A DNA stretch of 64,000 bases from Halorubrum coriense DSM 10284 (GTDB taxonomy: Archaea; Halobacteriota; Halobacteria; Halobacteriales; Haloferacaceae). A program made the translations under genes and the position numbers. Positions 8,558 to 17,841 of the stretch are shown here, in pieces. The notes under the pieces were generated by a model. The model saw only the letters and a program-made list of their open reading frames with translations, did not search any database and was not told the origin of the DNA. The stretch is taken from assembly GCF_000337035.1 (NCBI RefSeq), contig NZ_AOJL01000060.1, positions 303,072 through 367,071 on the forward strand. Reading direction: 5' to 3'. The number at the start of each line of letters is the position of its first letter. The stretch's first letter is position 1.

Positions 8558-10317
8558 TGCCCGTCGTCGACGTCGATCCGGCGGAGCTCCGCGAGCTCAC
8601 CGGACACGAGGAGAAAGGGGACGCGGAGCTGAAGGCGGACCTGTTCGGGCTCGGCTTGGAGTTCGAGGGCGAGACCGACGACGGGATGTACCAGTTCGAG
8701 TTCGCGCCCGACCGGCTCGACCGGCTCTCCGTCGAGGGGGTCGCCCGCTCGCTGCGCTACCACTACGGCGACGCGCGCGGCGTCTACGTGCCGAACACGA
8801 ACGACCCCGAGTGGACCGTCGAGGTCGACGAGTCGGTGCCCGACGAGCGCCCGTACGTCACGGGGGCCGTGGTCCGCGGCCTCGACCTCGACGAGGCGGC
8901 GCTGGAGTCGCTGATCCAGCTCCAAGAGAAGCTCCACGCGACGATGGGGCGCGGCCGCGCGAAGGGTGCCATCGGCATCCACGACCTCGCGATGGTGAAG
9001 GGCGCGCCGCTCCAGGAGGGCGCGGAGCCGACGATCACGTACCGCGGCGTCGACCCCGAGGGCGACACGTTCGTGCCGCTGGACGCGAACGACGAGCTGA
9101 GCCCGGCCGAGGTCTTGGACGAGCACGCCACGGGCGAGACGTACGCCGACCTCGTCGCGGACCTCGACCGCTACCCCGCGATCTACGACGAGCTCGGCCT
9201 GTTCTCGTTCCCGCCGGTGATCAACGGGAAGCGCACCGAGGTGACCACCGGCTCCCGGGAGCTCCTCGTCGAGCTCACCGGCACCGACCAGTGGACCATC
9301 GACCGGATGTGTAACATCATCTGTTACGCCCTGTCGGCCCGCGGCGCGACGATCGAGGAGATCGAAGTGAACTACGCGGACGGCGCGACGCACCCGAGCG
9401 AGTACGGCGCGGAGCTCGTCCGGCCGAACCTCGACGTCGACGAGAAGGCGGTGTCGCACGACCGGATCGAGACGCTGCTCGGCGTCGACTTCGAGCCGGA
9501 GGAGGTCGTCGACTGCTTCGAGCGCGCGGGGCTCGACGCCTCCTACACCCTCGGCGAGGACGTGCGCTACGAGGTGGAGATCCCGCCGTATCGCGTCGAC
9601 GTGCTCCACCCGCTCGACCTCGTCGACGACGTGGGGCGCGCGTACGGCTTCGACAACTTGGAGCCGCGCTACCCCGACGTCGGCACCGTCGGCGGGCGGC
9701 ACGAGCGCTCGCGGCTGGAGGACGCGGTCCGCACGAGCCTCGTCGGACTCGGCTTCGAGGACCTCCTCAACTTCCACATGACGAGCGGGACCGAGAACTT
9801 CGACCGGATGCGCGTGGAGCCGGGGACCGGCGGCGCCGCGGTCGACGGGGCGGGCGTCTTCGGCGGCGGCGACCCGGTACGGATCACGGAGCCGTACAGC
9901 GAGGAGTACACCCAGCTTCGCACGTGGGCGCTCCCGTCGCTCGTGATGTTGCTGGAGCGGAACACGCACAACGCCTACCCGCAGGACGTCGCCGAGGTGG
10001 GCTTCGTCGCCGAGCGCGACGACGCGGCGGACACGAACGTCGCCGAGTCGCGGCGCGTCGCCGGCGCGGTCGCGCGGCGAGACGCCTCCTACGAGGCCGC
10101 GAAGGGGCGACTCCAAGCGCTCTGTGCCGACTTCGACGCCGAGTTAGAGACCCCGCGGACCGAACACCCGACGTTCATCGAGGGGCGCGCCGCCGACGTC
10201 GTGATCGACGGCGCGCGCGTCGGCGTGATCGGCGAACTCCACCCGGCGGTGCTCGTCGAGCACGACCTCGAGGTGCCGGTCGCCGCCTTCGAGTTCGACC
10301 TCGACGCGCTGCGGTGA
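8557..10317 (+). CDS. pheT: Phenylalanine--tRNA ligase beta subunit
   Basis: Partner of PheS. The 586-residue protein begins MPVVDVDPAELRELTG and contains the B3/B4 editing region, the B5 DNA-binding-like domain (EIPPYRVDVLHPLDLVDDV) and the catalytic-like core. The C-terminus carries the phrase VIGELHPAVLVEHDLEVPV typical of the family. The ATG shares its A with the pheS TGA stop, which fixes the start and excludes the long Arg-rich upstream extension. Confidence 0.97.
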   Translation: MPVVDVDPAELRELTGHEEKGDAELKADLFGLGLEFEGETDDGMYQFEFAPDRLDRLSVEGVARSLRYHYGDARGVYVPNTNDPEWTVEVDESVPDERPYVTGAVVRGLDLDEAALESLIQLQEKLHATMGRGRAKGAIGIHDLAMVKGAPLQEGAEPTITYRGVDPEGDTFVPLDANDELSPAEVLDEHATGETYADLVADLDRYPAIYDELGLFSFPPVINGKRTEVTTGSRELLVELTGTDQWTIDRMCNIICYALSARGATIEEIEVNYADGATHPSEYGAELVRPNLDVDEKAVSHDRIETLLGVDFEPEEVVDCFERAGLDASYTLGEDVRYEVEIPPYRVDVLHPLDLVDDVGRAYGFDNLEPRYPDVGTVGGRHERSRLEDAVRTSLVGLGFEDLLNFHMTSGTENFDRMRVEPGTGGAAVDGAGVFGGGDPVRITEPYSEEYTQLRTWALPSLVMLLERNTHNAYPQDVAEVGFVAERDDAADTNVAESRRVAGAVARRDASYEAAKGRLQALCADFDAELETPRTEHPTFIEGRAADVVIDGARVGVIGELHPAVLVEHDLEVPVAAFEFDLDALR

Positions 10318-10412
10318 GCGGCGGGCGGACGGCGGCGTCGGGTCTCGTCCGGCGGAATTTCCGTTTCGTCGGTTCCATAACGAATTATCACAGATACGAG
10401 CGAGAACAGAAG

Positions 10413-10422
10413 ACATATAATC
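10413..10422 (+). promoter_or_regulatory. TATA box of small zinc-finger gene
   Basis: ACATATAATC is centred about 27 nt before the ATG, the spacing expected for a leaderless transcript. It supports the 51-codon reading frame as a real gene. Confidence 0.6.
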
Positions 10423-10443
10423 TCCTTGGGGTTCTGGGCTGGC

Positions 10444-10599
10444 ATGAACTGCGAGAGATGCGGCATCGACGCCACGCTCACGCACCGGGACGTCGACGGG
10501 TTCGCGTACTACCTCTGTGAGGCCTGTCTCATCGGGTGGGACGCGGTGCGCTCCCCGTCGGTCGACGCGGGCGACGGGACGCGGTCGGCGGCGCAGTAG
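10444..10599 (+). CDS. Small zinc-finger protein (51 aa)
   Basis: A 51-residue protein starting MNCERCGIDATLTHRDVDG and carrying two CxxC knuckles (CERC at residues 3-6 and CEAC at ~25-28) in a rubredoxin-like zinc-ribbon arrangement. It ends with a short disordered tail. Such tiny CxxC proteins are common in haloarchaea and some affect motility or biofilm formation; the role of this one is unknown. A properly placed TATA box supports expression. Confidence 0.7.
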   Translation: MNCERCGIDATLTHRDVDGFAYYLCEACLIGWDAVRSPSVDAGDGTRSAAQ

Positions 10600-10688
10600 A
10601 CGCGCGACGACGCGTCACCGATCCCCTCCCGCGTCGGCCGACGCGGCGTCGCGACCGACCGGTCGTCTCGCCGCCGAGCTCGCCGCGG

Positions 10689-11432
10689 TCACCCGTCGAA
10701 CTCGGGCATTCGACCGCCGTCGACGGCAATGTTCTCGCCGCTGATGTAGTCGGCCGCGTCGCTCAGGAAGAACCGAAGCGGGGCGGCCACGTCCTCGAAC
10801 GCCGCCGCACGCCCCCGCGGGAAGTCCTCGACGCCCGCCTCCGTGTTCGAGACGGCGAACGGGGAGACGGCGTTGACCGTGATCCCGTCGTCTCGGGTGT
10901 CCGCCGCGAGCATGCGCGTGAACATGAGCACGCCCGTCTTCGCGACGAAGTACGGGAAGTTCACCGGGTGGGCGTGCATCCGGTCGCTGTCGGCGAACCC
11001 GATGTTGACGATCCGCCCCCACCCCTGTTCGCGCATCGCCGGGACGGCGCGCCGGGAGCACAGCACGGTCCCGTAGAACGTCGTCTCCACCACGTTCCGC
11101 CACGACTCCCACTCTATCTCGCTCCAGTGACGGGCGTCGAAGTCGCCGACGTTGTTGACGAGGGCGTCCACCGGGCCGAGCTCCGACTCGACCGTTTCGA
11201 ACAGCTCGTCGACGGACTCCGGGTCGGTGACGTCCCCTTGGGCGGTGATCGCGACGCCGCCGGCGTCGCGGACCTCCTCTGCCGTCGCGGTCGCCGCCGC
11301 CTCGCTCTCGTTGTAGTGGACGACGACGTCCGCACCGCAGTCGGCGATCGACAGGAGCAGCTCTCGTCCGACCCGCCTCGCGCTGCCCGTCACGAGGACC
11401 GTTCGTCCGCGCAGATCCGGGGATAGTTCCAT
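10689..11432 (-). CDS. Short-chain dehydrogenase/reductase (FabG-like)
   Basis: A 247-residue Rossmann-fold oxidoreductase. The nucleotide motif is VTGSARRVGRELL (TGxxxxxG type), followed by NNVGD (in place of NNAG) and the catalytic YFVAK (Tyr-x-x-x-Lys). The catalytic Ser is not in its usual NISS context: the strand reads IVNIGFADSDRMHA, so a shifted Ser may serve. The C-terminal GENIAVDGGRMP is typical. The substrate is not predictable; pteridine or 3-oxoacyl reductases are close relatives. Start at MELSPDL avoids a 63-residue extension with no family counterpart. It is divergent from the NmrA-like gene. Confidence 0.85.
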   Translation of the reverse strand: MELSPDLRGRTVLVTGSARRVGRELLLSIADCGADVVVHYNESEAAATATAEEVRDAGGVAITAQGDVTDPESVDELFETVESELGPVDALVNNVGDFDARHWSEIEWESWRNVVETTFYGTVLCSRRAVPAMREQGWGRIVNIGFADSDRMHAHPVNFPYFVAKTGVLMFTRMLAADTRDDGITVNAVSPFAVSNTEAGVEDFPRGRAAAFEDVAAPLRFFLSDAADYISGENIAVDGGRMPEFDG

Positions 11433-11641
11433 GAAAAACGTGTGTGGCGGAAGCCACGTAAGCGTTCGTGGCGCGTACACCACGCCGACGGTCGCCGTCG
11501 ATCGGTTCGAACGCGGGAGTACATCCGATCGCGCCGAGGCGGACGCCCGCCGGGCATCCCGGAGCCGGTCCGGGCTCCCACCGGGTTCGGAGTTCGTCGG
11601 TCGACCCAACATCCTTGCCAATAGGGCCCGTACCGACCGGT

Positions 11642-12526
11642 ATGCGGATTCTCATCGTCGGGGCGACCGGGTTCGTCGGCACGCGGCTCACGGAGGCGCT
11701 ACACGCGGCCGGCCACGACGTCGTCGCGTTCTCTCGGAGCGCGAGTCGGTCGACGTTCCCGGACGGCGTCGAAGTGTTCGAAGGCGACCTCGGCGACCCG
11801 ATGTCGGTGGCGGGCCTCTGCGAGGACGTCGACGCCGCGTACTACCTGATCCACTCGCTGACGGCGAAGAACTTCGCCGAACTGGACCGGACGTACGCCC
11901 GTCGGTTCCGAAAGCTGGCGTCGGCGGCCGGCGTCGACAGGGTGGTGTATCTCAGCGGCATCAGCGGCGACGAGCGGAATCTCTCGCCCCACCTCGCGTC
12001 GCGCCGCGAGGTCGAGTCCGTGCTCGAAGCGGGCGACTTCGACCTGACCGTGCTCCGCGCGGCGATCATCATCGGTGCCGGGAGCGCGAGCTTCCGCATC
12101 GTCGACGACCTGACCGATCGGCTGCCGGTGATGACCGTTCCGAAGTGGGTCCGAACGCCGTGCCAGCCGATCGGCATCGCGGACGCGGTCGCCTACCTCG
12201 TCGGCGTGCTCGACGCCGACGAGACCCGCGGCGGCATCTACGACATCGGTGCGCCGACCGTGTGGTCGTACGAGTCGCTGCTGAAGCTGACCGCCGAGCG
12301 CAAGGGAAAGCGCGTCCTCATCGTGCCGGTTCCGGTGATGTCACCGGCGCTGTCCTCGCACTGGCTCCGGCTGACGACTGACGTCCAGTACGCCATCGCC
12401 CGACCGCTGGTCGAGAGCATGCGGAACCCCGTCACCGTCGACGCGGACCGAGACCTCCAGTCGGTCGTACCGATCGAGCAGACCTCTGTTGAGACGGCGG
12501 TCCGAGACGCGCTCGCGGACGGGTAG
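11642..12526 (+). CDS. NmrA-like atypical SDR / NAD(P)-binding epimerase-like protein
   Basis: A 294-residue Rossmann protein beginning MRILIVGATGFVGTRLTEAL, with the atypical SDR dinucleotide motif GATGFVG. It includes AYYLIHSL and VVYLSGISGD strands, a LRAAIIIGAGSASF segment and a C-terminal helical lobe. There is no YxxxK triad, in line with the atypical SDR group that binds NAD(P) but may act as an epimerase, reductase or sensor. It resembles the NAD(P)H-binding part of haloarchaeal proteins related to NDUFA9 or to DUF2867 proteins. Its true substrate is unknown. Confidence 0.85.
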   Translation: MRILIVGATGFVGTRLTEALHAAGHDVVAFSRSASRSTFPDGVEVFEGDLGDPMSVAGLCEDVDAAYYLIHSLTAKNFAELDRTYARRFRKLASAAGVDRVVYLSGISGDERNLSPHLASRREVESVLEAGDFDLTVLRAAIIIGAGSASFRIVDDLTDRLPVMTVPKWVRTPCQPIGIADAVAYLVGVLDADETRGGIYDIGAPTVWSYESLLKLTAERKGKRVLIVPVPVMSPALSSHWLRLTTDVQYAIARPLVESMRNPVTVDADRDLQSVVPIEQTSVETAVRDALADG

Positions 12527-12591
12527 CTCGACCGGCTGCCCCCGCGGCGCACCGCCGCCTGAGACGCCGGGATCGGGGGCGAGACGCCGGC

Positions 12592-13017
12592 TCAGGGCTG
12601 CTCGTTGGGGAAGACCATCACCGGGACGTCCGCCTCGCGAATGAGCCGATTCCCGGGGTCGCCCGCCAGCGTCCGCTCCCACGCGTCGATGTCTCGCGGC
12701 GTGAAGGCGACGAGCGTCGCCTCGGTCATCTCGACCGCGTCGATCAGCGCCTCCGCGACCTCGCGCGCCGCGAGCGTCACCCACTCGAACTGGAGGTCGC
12801 GGCGATAGAGGATGTCCGAGAACGTCTCATATGTCGCACCGGCGAACTGGTCTCGACCGGTCTCGATCGTCGTCTCGGCGTCCGTCCCACGCGTGACGTG
12901 CGTCACGATGAGCGTGGTCCCCGCGTCGAGGTGCGGCCGAACCGCGCGCGCCGTCGCCTCCGCGTCTTCGGGGTCCGCTATCGGGACGAGGATGCGTTCG
13001 AAGAGCTCGTCGTTCAC
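12592..13017 (-). CDS. UspA-family universal stress protein
   Basis: A single Usp domain of 141 residues: FERILVPIADPEDAE at the N-terminus, a central LIVTHVTRG strand, and the end LAGDPGNRLIREADVPVMVFP, which corresponds to the family's nucleotide-loop and last strand. The usual GxxG(S/T) ATP loop is altered (AGDPGNRL), so nucleotide binding is uncertain. Start chosen at GTG (VNDELFERIL) because a TATA box lies ~25-30 nt upstream; the earlier ATG would put the box inside the reading frame. Confidence 0.85.
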   Translation of the reverse strand: MNDELFERILVPIADPEDAEATARAVRPHLDAGTTLIVTHVTRGTDAETTIETGRDQFAGATYETFSDILYRRDLQFEWVTLAAREVAEALIDAVEMTEATLVAFTPRDIDAWERTLAGDPGNRLIREADVPVMVFPNEQP

Positions 13018-13040
13018 AACGGAACTGTCGGCCAGACAAG

Positions 13041-13048
13041 TATAAATC
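13041..13048 (-). promoter_or_regulatory. TATA box of the uspA-like gene
   Basis: Minus-strand GATTTATAC lies about 25-30 nt upstream of the GTG used as start, consistent with a leaderless transcript. It decides the start choice. Confidence 0.6.
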
Positions 13049-13111
13049 GTGCGGGCCGTTCCCAAGATACGGCAGTCCGCGCGCGGCGGCCGTCGACGGC
13101 TCGGGTCGAGC

Positions 13112-13582
13112 TCAGTTGACGTCGACGATCTCGACGTCGAACGTCAGCGTTTCGCCGGCGAGGCGGGGGTTGAAATCCACGCGGACGACGTCCTCGTCGA
13201 CGTGCGTGACCTCTCCTTGACTCCCGTTCTGGGCCTCGAGATACGAGCCCTCCTCCGGCGTCTGGCCGCCGAGCATCTCCTCCAACTCCGCTGTTTCGAA
13301 CTCCTGAACGTGCTCGTCGCTCGGTTCGCCGTAGGCCTTCTCGGGCGGGATCGTCAGCGTCTCGGTCTCCCCCGCTTCGAGGCCGATCAGTCCCTCTTCC
13401 ATCCCCTCGATGACCTGCTCGGCGCCGATCTCGACCGTCAACGGCGCGTACTCTCTGTCGGGTTGCGCCTCGGCGAGGCCCGTCTCCTCGGCGACGGACT
13501 CCCGAGAGGTGTCGAAGACCGTGTCGTCGTCGAGTCGGCCCGTGTACTCCAGCGTCACAGCGTCGCCAGTAGCTATCGGCAT
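13112..13582 (-). CDS. FKBP-type peptidyl-prolyl cis-trans isomerase (SlyD-like)
   Basis: Catalyses prolyl isomerisation and acts as a folding helper. The 156-residue protein starts MPIATGDAVTLEYTGRLDDD, continues with VFDTS and PLTVEIGAEQVIEGMEEGL, and has the insert-in-flap domain with IPPEKAYGEPSD. No His-rich metal tail like that of bacterial SlyD is present. The end LTFDVEIVDVN closes the FKBP barrel. Length and layout fit short archaeal FKBPs. Confidence 0.93.
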   Translation of the reverse strand: MPIATGDAVTLEYTGRLDDDTVFDTSRESVAEETGLAEAQPDREYAPLTVEIGAEQVIEGMEEGLIGLEAGETETLTIPPEKAYGEPSDEHVQEFETAELEEMLGGQTPEEGSYLEAQNGSQGEVTHVDEDVVRVDFNPRLAGETLTFDVEIVDVN

Positions 13583-13704
13583 ACCGTCTCGAACGGTGCC
13601 GCACGGATAGTCTATGCCATTGCGAGACGGGAGTCGGCGGCGGCCGCGGCGCGTCGGCGTTCGCGCCGACGGTCAGCCGGACGGCGACGGCGGGAACTCC
13701 GCCG

Positions 13705-15429
13705 TCACTGCGACCCGAGCGAGTTCCGGAGCGCGCGCTGCGCCCGGTACAGCGTGTACGCGACGGAGAGGCCGACGAGGACCACCGCCGCACCGACGGC
13801 GGCGAGCACCGGACCGGACGCCGGCTCCATCAGTTCGTCGTCCGCGCCGCAGTTCCCGCAGCCGTCGTCGCCGCAGTTCCCGCAGCCCGGCGCGTCCGTC
13901 GATGTGTCGTCCGTCGGCTCGTCGTCAGTCGAGGCGACCGTCGAACCGTCTCGGTCGACCGCGGCGGCCTCGCTCTCGCCGGGTGCGTCGAGCGTCTCGT
14001 CCACTTCGGGAGAGGCACCGACCGAACCCGTCTCGCCCCGCGTTTCGTCCGCGGTGTCCGCAGTGTCCACGGTGTCCGCGGTGTCCGCAGTGGCGACCGG
14101 CCCGGCGGTCACCTCGACCGAGTCGGCGGCCTCGTCGACCGCGCCGTCGGACTCGTCGAACAGGTGCGGCGCGTGCGAGCGGAGCGCCTCCAGCCCCGCC
14201 TCGATCTCCTCGCGGTCCTCGTGGCCGACGGCGAACTCGGACAGCGCCGCGACCATCTCGCGCGCCCGTTCGGACCGGTCCGTCTCGACGTAGCTCCGGG
14301 CCGCGTCGAACATGGCTCGGCCGAGCCAGTGTGCGAAGACCGGGTTCTCGTACCGCCGTTCGAGTTCTTCGAGGCGTTCGAGCTTCGTCTCGCCCGCTTC
14401 GATGTCGCCGTCGAAGAACGAGGTCCGCGCGGAGAAGAACGTCGCCACCGCCGCCCACGTCGCGCTCGACGGCGTCGAGAGCCGCTCGTGGTGCGCGACC
14501 GTCTCGCCGGCCCAGTGTTCGACCCGACCGACGTCGGCCGCCTCGAAGCCGGCGCGCGCGGCGTTCGCCGTCGCGACCGGGAGCCAGCGGGTTATCGGCT
14601 CCTCTTGGGCCGGGTACCGGTCGGCGAGGGCTTCGATCCGACCGATCCGGTCCTCGATCGCTTCCACGTCGGTGCGCTTGGCGTCGGCGTTCGTCCGTCC
14701 GGCGAGGACGCCGGCGAGGCCCGCGGCGACGTCGCCGTCCGGGTGGGTGCGGAACAGCTCCTCCGCGCGAGCGACGCGGTCGTCGCCGGCCGAGGGTCCG
14801 GGAGAGCGGTCGCCGGTGTCGGTCGCGTCGTCACCTCCCAGCGGGACGTCGGCGGCCTCCTCGCCCTCGCCGCCGCGTTCCCCGCCGAGGTACAGTTCCG
14901 CGTGGGCGTACGCCCGCAACAGCGCGGCGGCGACGTCCGGCTCGGAGTGGGCGTCGTACACCGTTTCGAGGCGGTCCAAGAGGGGTTCGATCCGGCCGCG
15001 ACGGTCCCCCTTCCCGTTCGCGTGGATCGTCTCGGCGGTCGCCCGGGCCAGCGGCGCCGCGATCGCCGGCTCGGGGCGGCGGTCGTACAGCGCTTCGATC
15101 CGGTCTCGGTACGCCTCGATGCGGCCGGGGTCGATCGCGGTCTCGTAGAGGTCGTCGCGGCCCCGCACGCTCGTCGCGTTCGCGAGGGCGTTGGCGAGGT
15201 GGACCGCGACGTCGTCGGCCTCGTCGCGGCGGCGGAGCCGGTCCAACCGCTCGATCGTCTCGGCCTCGGCGTCGAACGCGCCGCGCCCGCCGTAGGCGTC
15301 GGCGAGCGCGACCAAGGCGTCGATCAATCGCGCGTGGTCGTCCGCGCTCCGCTCGGCCGGGTCCGTCGCGTCGATCGCCTCGACGCATCGTTCGAGTTCG
15401 TCGACCGATCGAGTGTCGCTAGCTACCAT
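13705..15429 (-). CDS. Large helical-repeat protein with Cys-rich motif and C-terminal membrane anchor
   Basis: A 574-residue acidic protein. Residues ~1-430 are all-helical with TPR-like pairs (e.g. EELFRTHPDGDVAAGLAGVL, IEALADRYPAQEEPITRW). Residues ~435-520 form a Thr/Asp-rich, repetitive linker (TADTADTVDTADTADE). Then comes a double knuckle CGNCGDDGCGNCG, and at ~540-563 a single hydrophobic segment (VLAAVGAAVVLVGLSVAYTL) followed by a basic end. The layout suggests a tail-anchored cytoplasmic repeat protein with a metal-binding site next to the membrane. Function unknown. Confidence 0.75.
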   Translation of the reverse strand: MVASDTRSVDELERCVEAIDATDPAERSADDHARLIDALVALADAYGGRGAFDAEAETIERLDRLRRRDEADDVAVHLANALANATSVRGRDDLYETAIDPGRIEAYRDRIEALYDRRPEPAIAAPLARATAETIHANGKGDRRGRIEPLLDRLETVYDAHSEPDVAAALLRAYAHAELYLGGERGGEGEEAADVPLGGDDATDTGDRSPGPSAGDDRVARAEELFRTHPDGDVAAGLAGVLAGRTNADAKRTDVEAIEDRIGRIEALADRYPAQEEPITRWLPVATANAARAGFEAADVGRVEHWAGETVAHHERLSTPSSATWAAVATFFSARTSFFDGDIEAGETKLERLEELERRYENPVFAHWLGRAMFDAARSYVETDRSERAREMVAALSEFAVGHEDREEIEAGLEALRSHAPHLFDESDGAVDEAADSVEVTAGPVATADTADTVDTADTADETRGETGSVGASPEVDETLDAPGESEAAAVDRDGSTVASTDDEPTDDTSTDAPGCGNCGDDGCGNCGADDELMEPASGPVLAAVGAAVVLVGLSVAYTLYRAQRALRNSLGSQ

Positions 15430-15486
15430 GTGTGTTGGATCGTGGTTGGCGCGTCCCGACGTAAACGCTCGCTTTCGGGCGCGGCG

Positions 15487-16650
15487 TCAGGCGACGTTTC
15501 CTTCGTCGAGCGCCTCGCCGCGTTCGAACCGGGCCCGCGAAAGGGACGCGCCGATCAGGTCCGTCTCGCCGCCGCCGACGAGGTCGGCGACGACTTGCCC
15601 GGAAGCGGGGGCGTGTTGGAACCCGTGCCCGGAGAACCCGGCCGCGGTCACGAGGCCCGGGACGCTCTCCTCGACGATCGGGTGGTGGTCGGGCGTGACC
15701 GCGTACAGCCCGGCCCAGCCCCGTTTCACCCGCGTGTCGGGACCGAAGTACGCCGCGTACTCGGCGGCGCTTTCGACGGCGCGCGCCGCCCACTCGATGT
15801 CCATCGACTCGTCGTACGCGTCGGGGTCTCGGTCGGGGTCGGCCCCGTCGAAGTACCCGCCGACGAGCGCGACGCCGTCCCGCTCGGGGCGGAAGTACGA
15901 CCCCGTCTCGAGGTCGACCGTCAGCGGGACCGACTCGGGGACCGGCCGCGCCGGGCTCGTGACGGCGACTTGCCGCCGCCGAGGGGCGATCGGGAGGTCG
16001 ACCCCCGCCATCGCTCCGATCTGCGCCGCCCACGCGCCCGCCGCGTTGACGACGCAGTCCGCGTCGTGCCGTTCGGATCCCGTCGCATCCCTTCCTCGGA
16101 GACTCACACCGACGACGCGGTCGTCGTCGTGGTGGACCGCCGTGACGGTCGTCCGCGTCCGAATGTCGACGTCCAACTCGCGAGCGGCCTCCGCGTATCC
16201 CTGGACGGCGAGGTTCGGGTCGGCGAACCCGTCTTCGGGGTTGTACGTCGCCGCGACGAACGGCTCCGGGTCGAGCCCCGGACAGTAGTCGGTCGCCGCC
16301 GCGGGCGTGAGCAGTTCGCTCTCCGCGCCGAGGTCGCGCTGTACGTCGACGTTCTCGCGGAACCGCTCGGCGGTCGCTTCGCCGCGCGCGAGGAACAGGT
16401 AGCCGTTCTTTCGGAACCCGATGTCGACGCCGAACCGTTCCTCGAAGGTGTCCCAGACGCGCTTGCTGGCGAGCGAGAGTTCGACGTTCACCCGCGAGGA
16501 GAACTGCGACCGGATCCCGCCCGCCGAACGGCCCGTGCTCCCGCCTCCGAGCGAGCCCGCTTCGACGAGGGTCACGTCCGCGCCGCGGTCGGCCAGCGAG
16601 TGCGCGGCGGCGAGCCCGACGATCCCCCCGCCGATCACGAGTACGTCCAT
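15487..16650 (-). CDS. FAD-dependent oxidoreductase, D-amino acid / glycine oxidase (DadA/SoxB) family
   Basis: The 387-residue protein begins MDVLVIGGGIVGLAAAHSLA, a dinucleotide-binding GxGxxG motif, followed by the acidic end of strand 2 (LVEAG) and GRSAGGIRSQF. The C-terminus holds GLYAVTPDHHPIVEE and AGFSGHGFQHAPASG, the FAD-contacting end typical of sarcosine/glycine/D-amino-acid oxidases. Expected reaction is oxidative deamination or demethylation of an amine. It is divergent from the ornithine cyclodeaminase-like gene with a 75-nt shared promoter region, suggesting joint control of amino-acid use. Confidence 0.9.
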   Translation of the reverse strand: MDVLVIGGGIVGLAAAHSLADRGADVTLVEAGSLGGGSTGRSAGGIRSQFSSRVNVELSLASKRVWDTFEERFGVDIGFRKNGYLFLARGEATAERFRENVDVQRDLGAESELLTPAAATDYCPGLDPEPFVAATYNPEDGFADPNLAVQGYAEAARELDVDIRTRTTVTAVHHDDDRVVGVSLRGRDATGSERHDADCVVNAAGAWAAQIGAMAGVDLPIAPRRRQVAVTSPARPVPESVPLTVDLETGSYFRPERDGVALVGGYFDGADPDRDPDAYDESMDIEWAARAVESAAEYAAYFGPDTRVKRGWAGLYAVTPDHHPIVEESVPGLVTAAGFSGHGFQHAPASGQVVADLVGGGETDLIGASLSRARFERGEALDEGNVA

Positions 16651-16725
16651 ACCGCGCCCTCTCGCCCCGGCGGTAAAAGCCATGCCGCCGCTCAGCCTAA
16701 GTCGTCGGCGAGCGACGCCCCGCAC

Positions 16726-17709
16726 ATGGTTCTCGTACTCTCCGAAGCGGCGGTCGAGCGACACCTCGATCTGGCGGGGCTCGTCGACGTGGTGGCCGAC
16801 GCGTTGGGCAAACAGGCCGCGGGCGAGGTCGAACGGCCACGCCGACCGCACTTCCCCGTCGGCGCGGGGCTCGACGGGGACGAGGCCCTCGGAACCGGCA
16901 TCGCGATGCCCGCGTACGTTCACGGGGCGGACCACTACGCCACGAAGCTCGTCGGGGTCCACGAGGGAAACCCCGAACGGGACCTCCCGACGATCAACGC
17001 GCAGATCGTGCTGACAGCGGCTCGAACGGGCCTTCCGGTCGCGTTCATGGGCGGAACGACGGTCACCAACGCCCGGACCGGCTGTATCGGTGCGGTTTCG
17101 GTCCGCGAACTGGCACCGGACACGGGCGGGGACGGGCTCACGCTGGGGGTCATCGGTGCGGGGGCGCAGGCGCGGTGGCAGACGCGAGCGATCGGGACGG
17201 TCCGGAGCCTCTCGGACGTGCGGATATACTCGCCGAGCGACTCGCGGAAGGCGTGTGCGACGGCGTTGAGCGAGGAGGGGATCCCGGCGCGCGCGGTCGA
17301 AACGCCCGGGCTGGCCGTCGACGGTGCCGACGTGGTCGTGACCGCCACGACCGCGACCGAACCCGTCTTTCCGCCCGACGCGCTCGGTGACGGCTGTCTC
17401 GTCGTCGCCGTCGGGGCGTTCACCGCGGAGATACAGGAACTCGCCCCGTCCGTCCTCGAACGTGCGGAGCGCCTCTTCGCGGACGTGCCCGCGGAAGCCG
17501 CCGAAACCGGTGACGTCCTCGCGAGCGACGCCGACGAAGGCGACCTCACCGAACTGGGCGTCCCCCTGACGGCGGCGGACGCCCGGGCGGCTCCCGACGA
17601 GGTGGTGGTGGTCTTGAGCGTCGGCTCCGCCGCGTTGGACGCCGCCGCGGCCGAGACCGTCTACCGACGGGCCGTCGAGGCCGGTGCCGGCGTCGACGTC
17701 ACGCTGTGA
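16726..17709 (+). CDS. Ornithine cyclodeaminase / mu-crystallin family protein
   Basis: A 327-residue NAD(P)-dependent enzyme. The N-terminal substrate domain has ATKLVGVHEGNPERDLP and VAFMGGTTVTNARTG; the Rossmann domain has LGVIGAGAQARWQTRAI. Family members convert ornithine to proline, interconvert alanine and pyruvate, or reduce cyclic imines. The adjacent oxidase-like gene would yield an imino or keto acid, so a ketimine or Delta1-pyrroline reductase role fits. Exact substrate not determinable from the sequence. Confidence 0.9.
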   Translation: MVLVLSEAAVERHLDLAGLVDVVADALGKQAAGEVERPRRPHFPVGAGLDGDEALGTGIAMPAYVHGADHYATKLVGVHEGNPERDLPTINAQIVLTAARTGLPVAFMGGTTVTNARTGCIGAVSVRELAPDTGGDGLTLGVIGAGAQARWQTRAIGTVRSLSDVRIYSPSDSRKACATALSEEGIPARAVETPGLAVDGADVVVTATTATEPVFPPDALGDGCLVVAVGAFTAEIQELAPSVLERAERLFADVPAEAAETGDVLASDADEGDLTELGVPLTAADARAAPDEVVVVLSVGSAALDAAAAETVYRRAVEAGAGVDVTL

Positions 17710-17841
17710 TGCCCGTCCGTCGTGAGGTCGGAGCGGCGGCGCTCGTCGGCCGGTGGCGGTCGACGGCCGGTGGCGGTCGGCGGCCGGCTTCGGCCGCGGC
17801 GGACGATTAATGCCGCTCGCGGCCCTGATACACGTGTTCAG

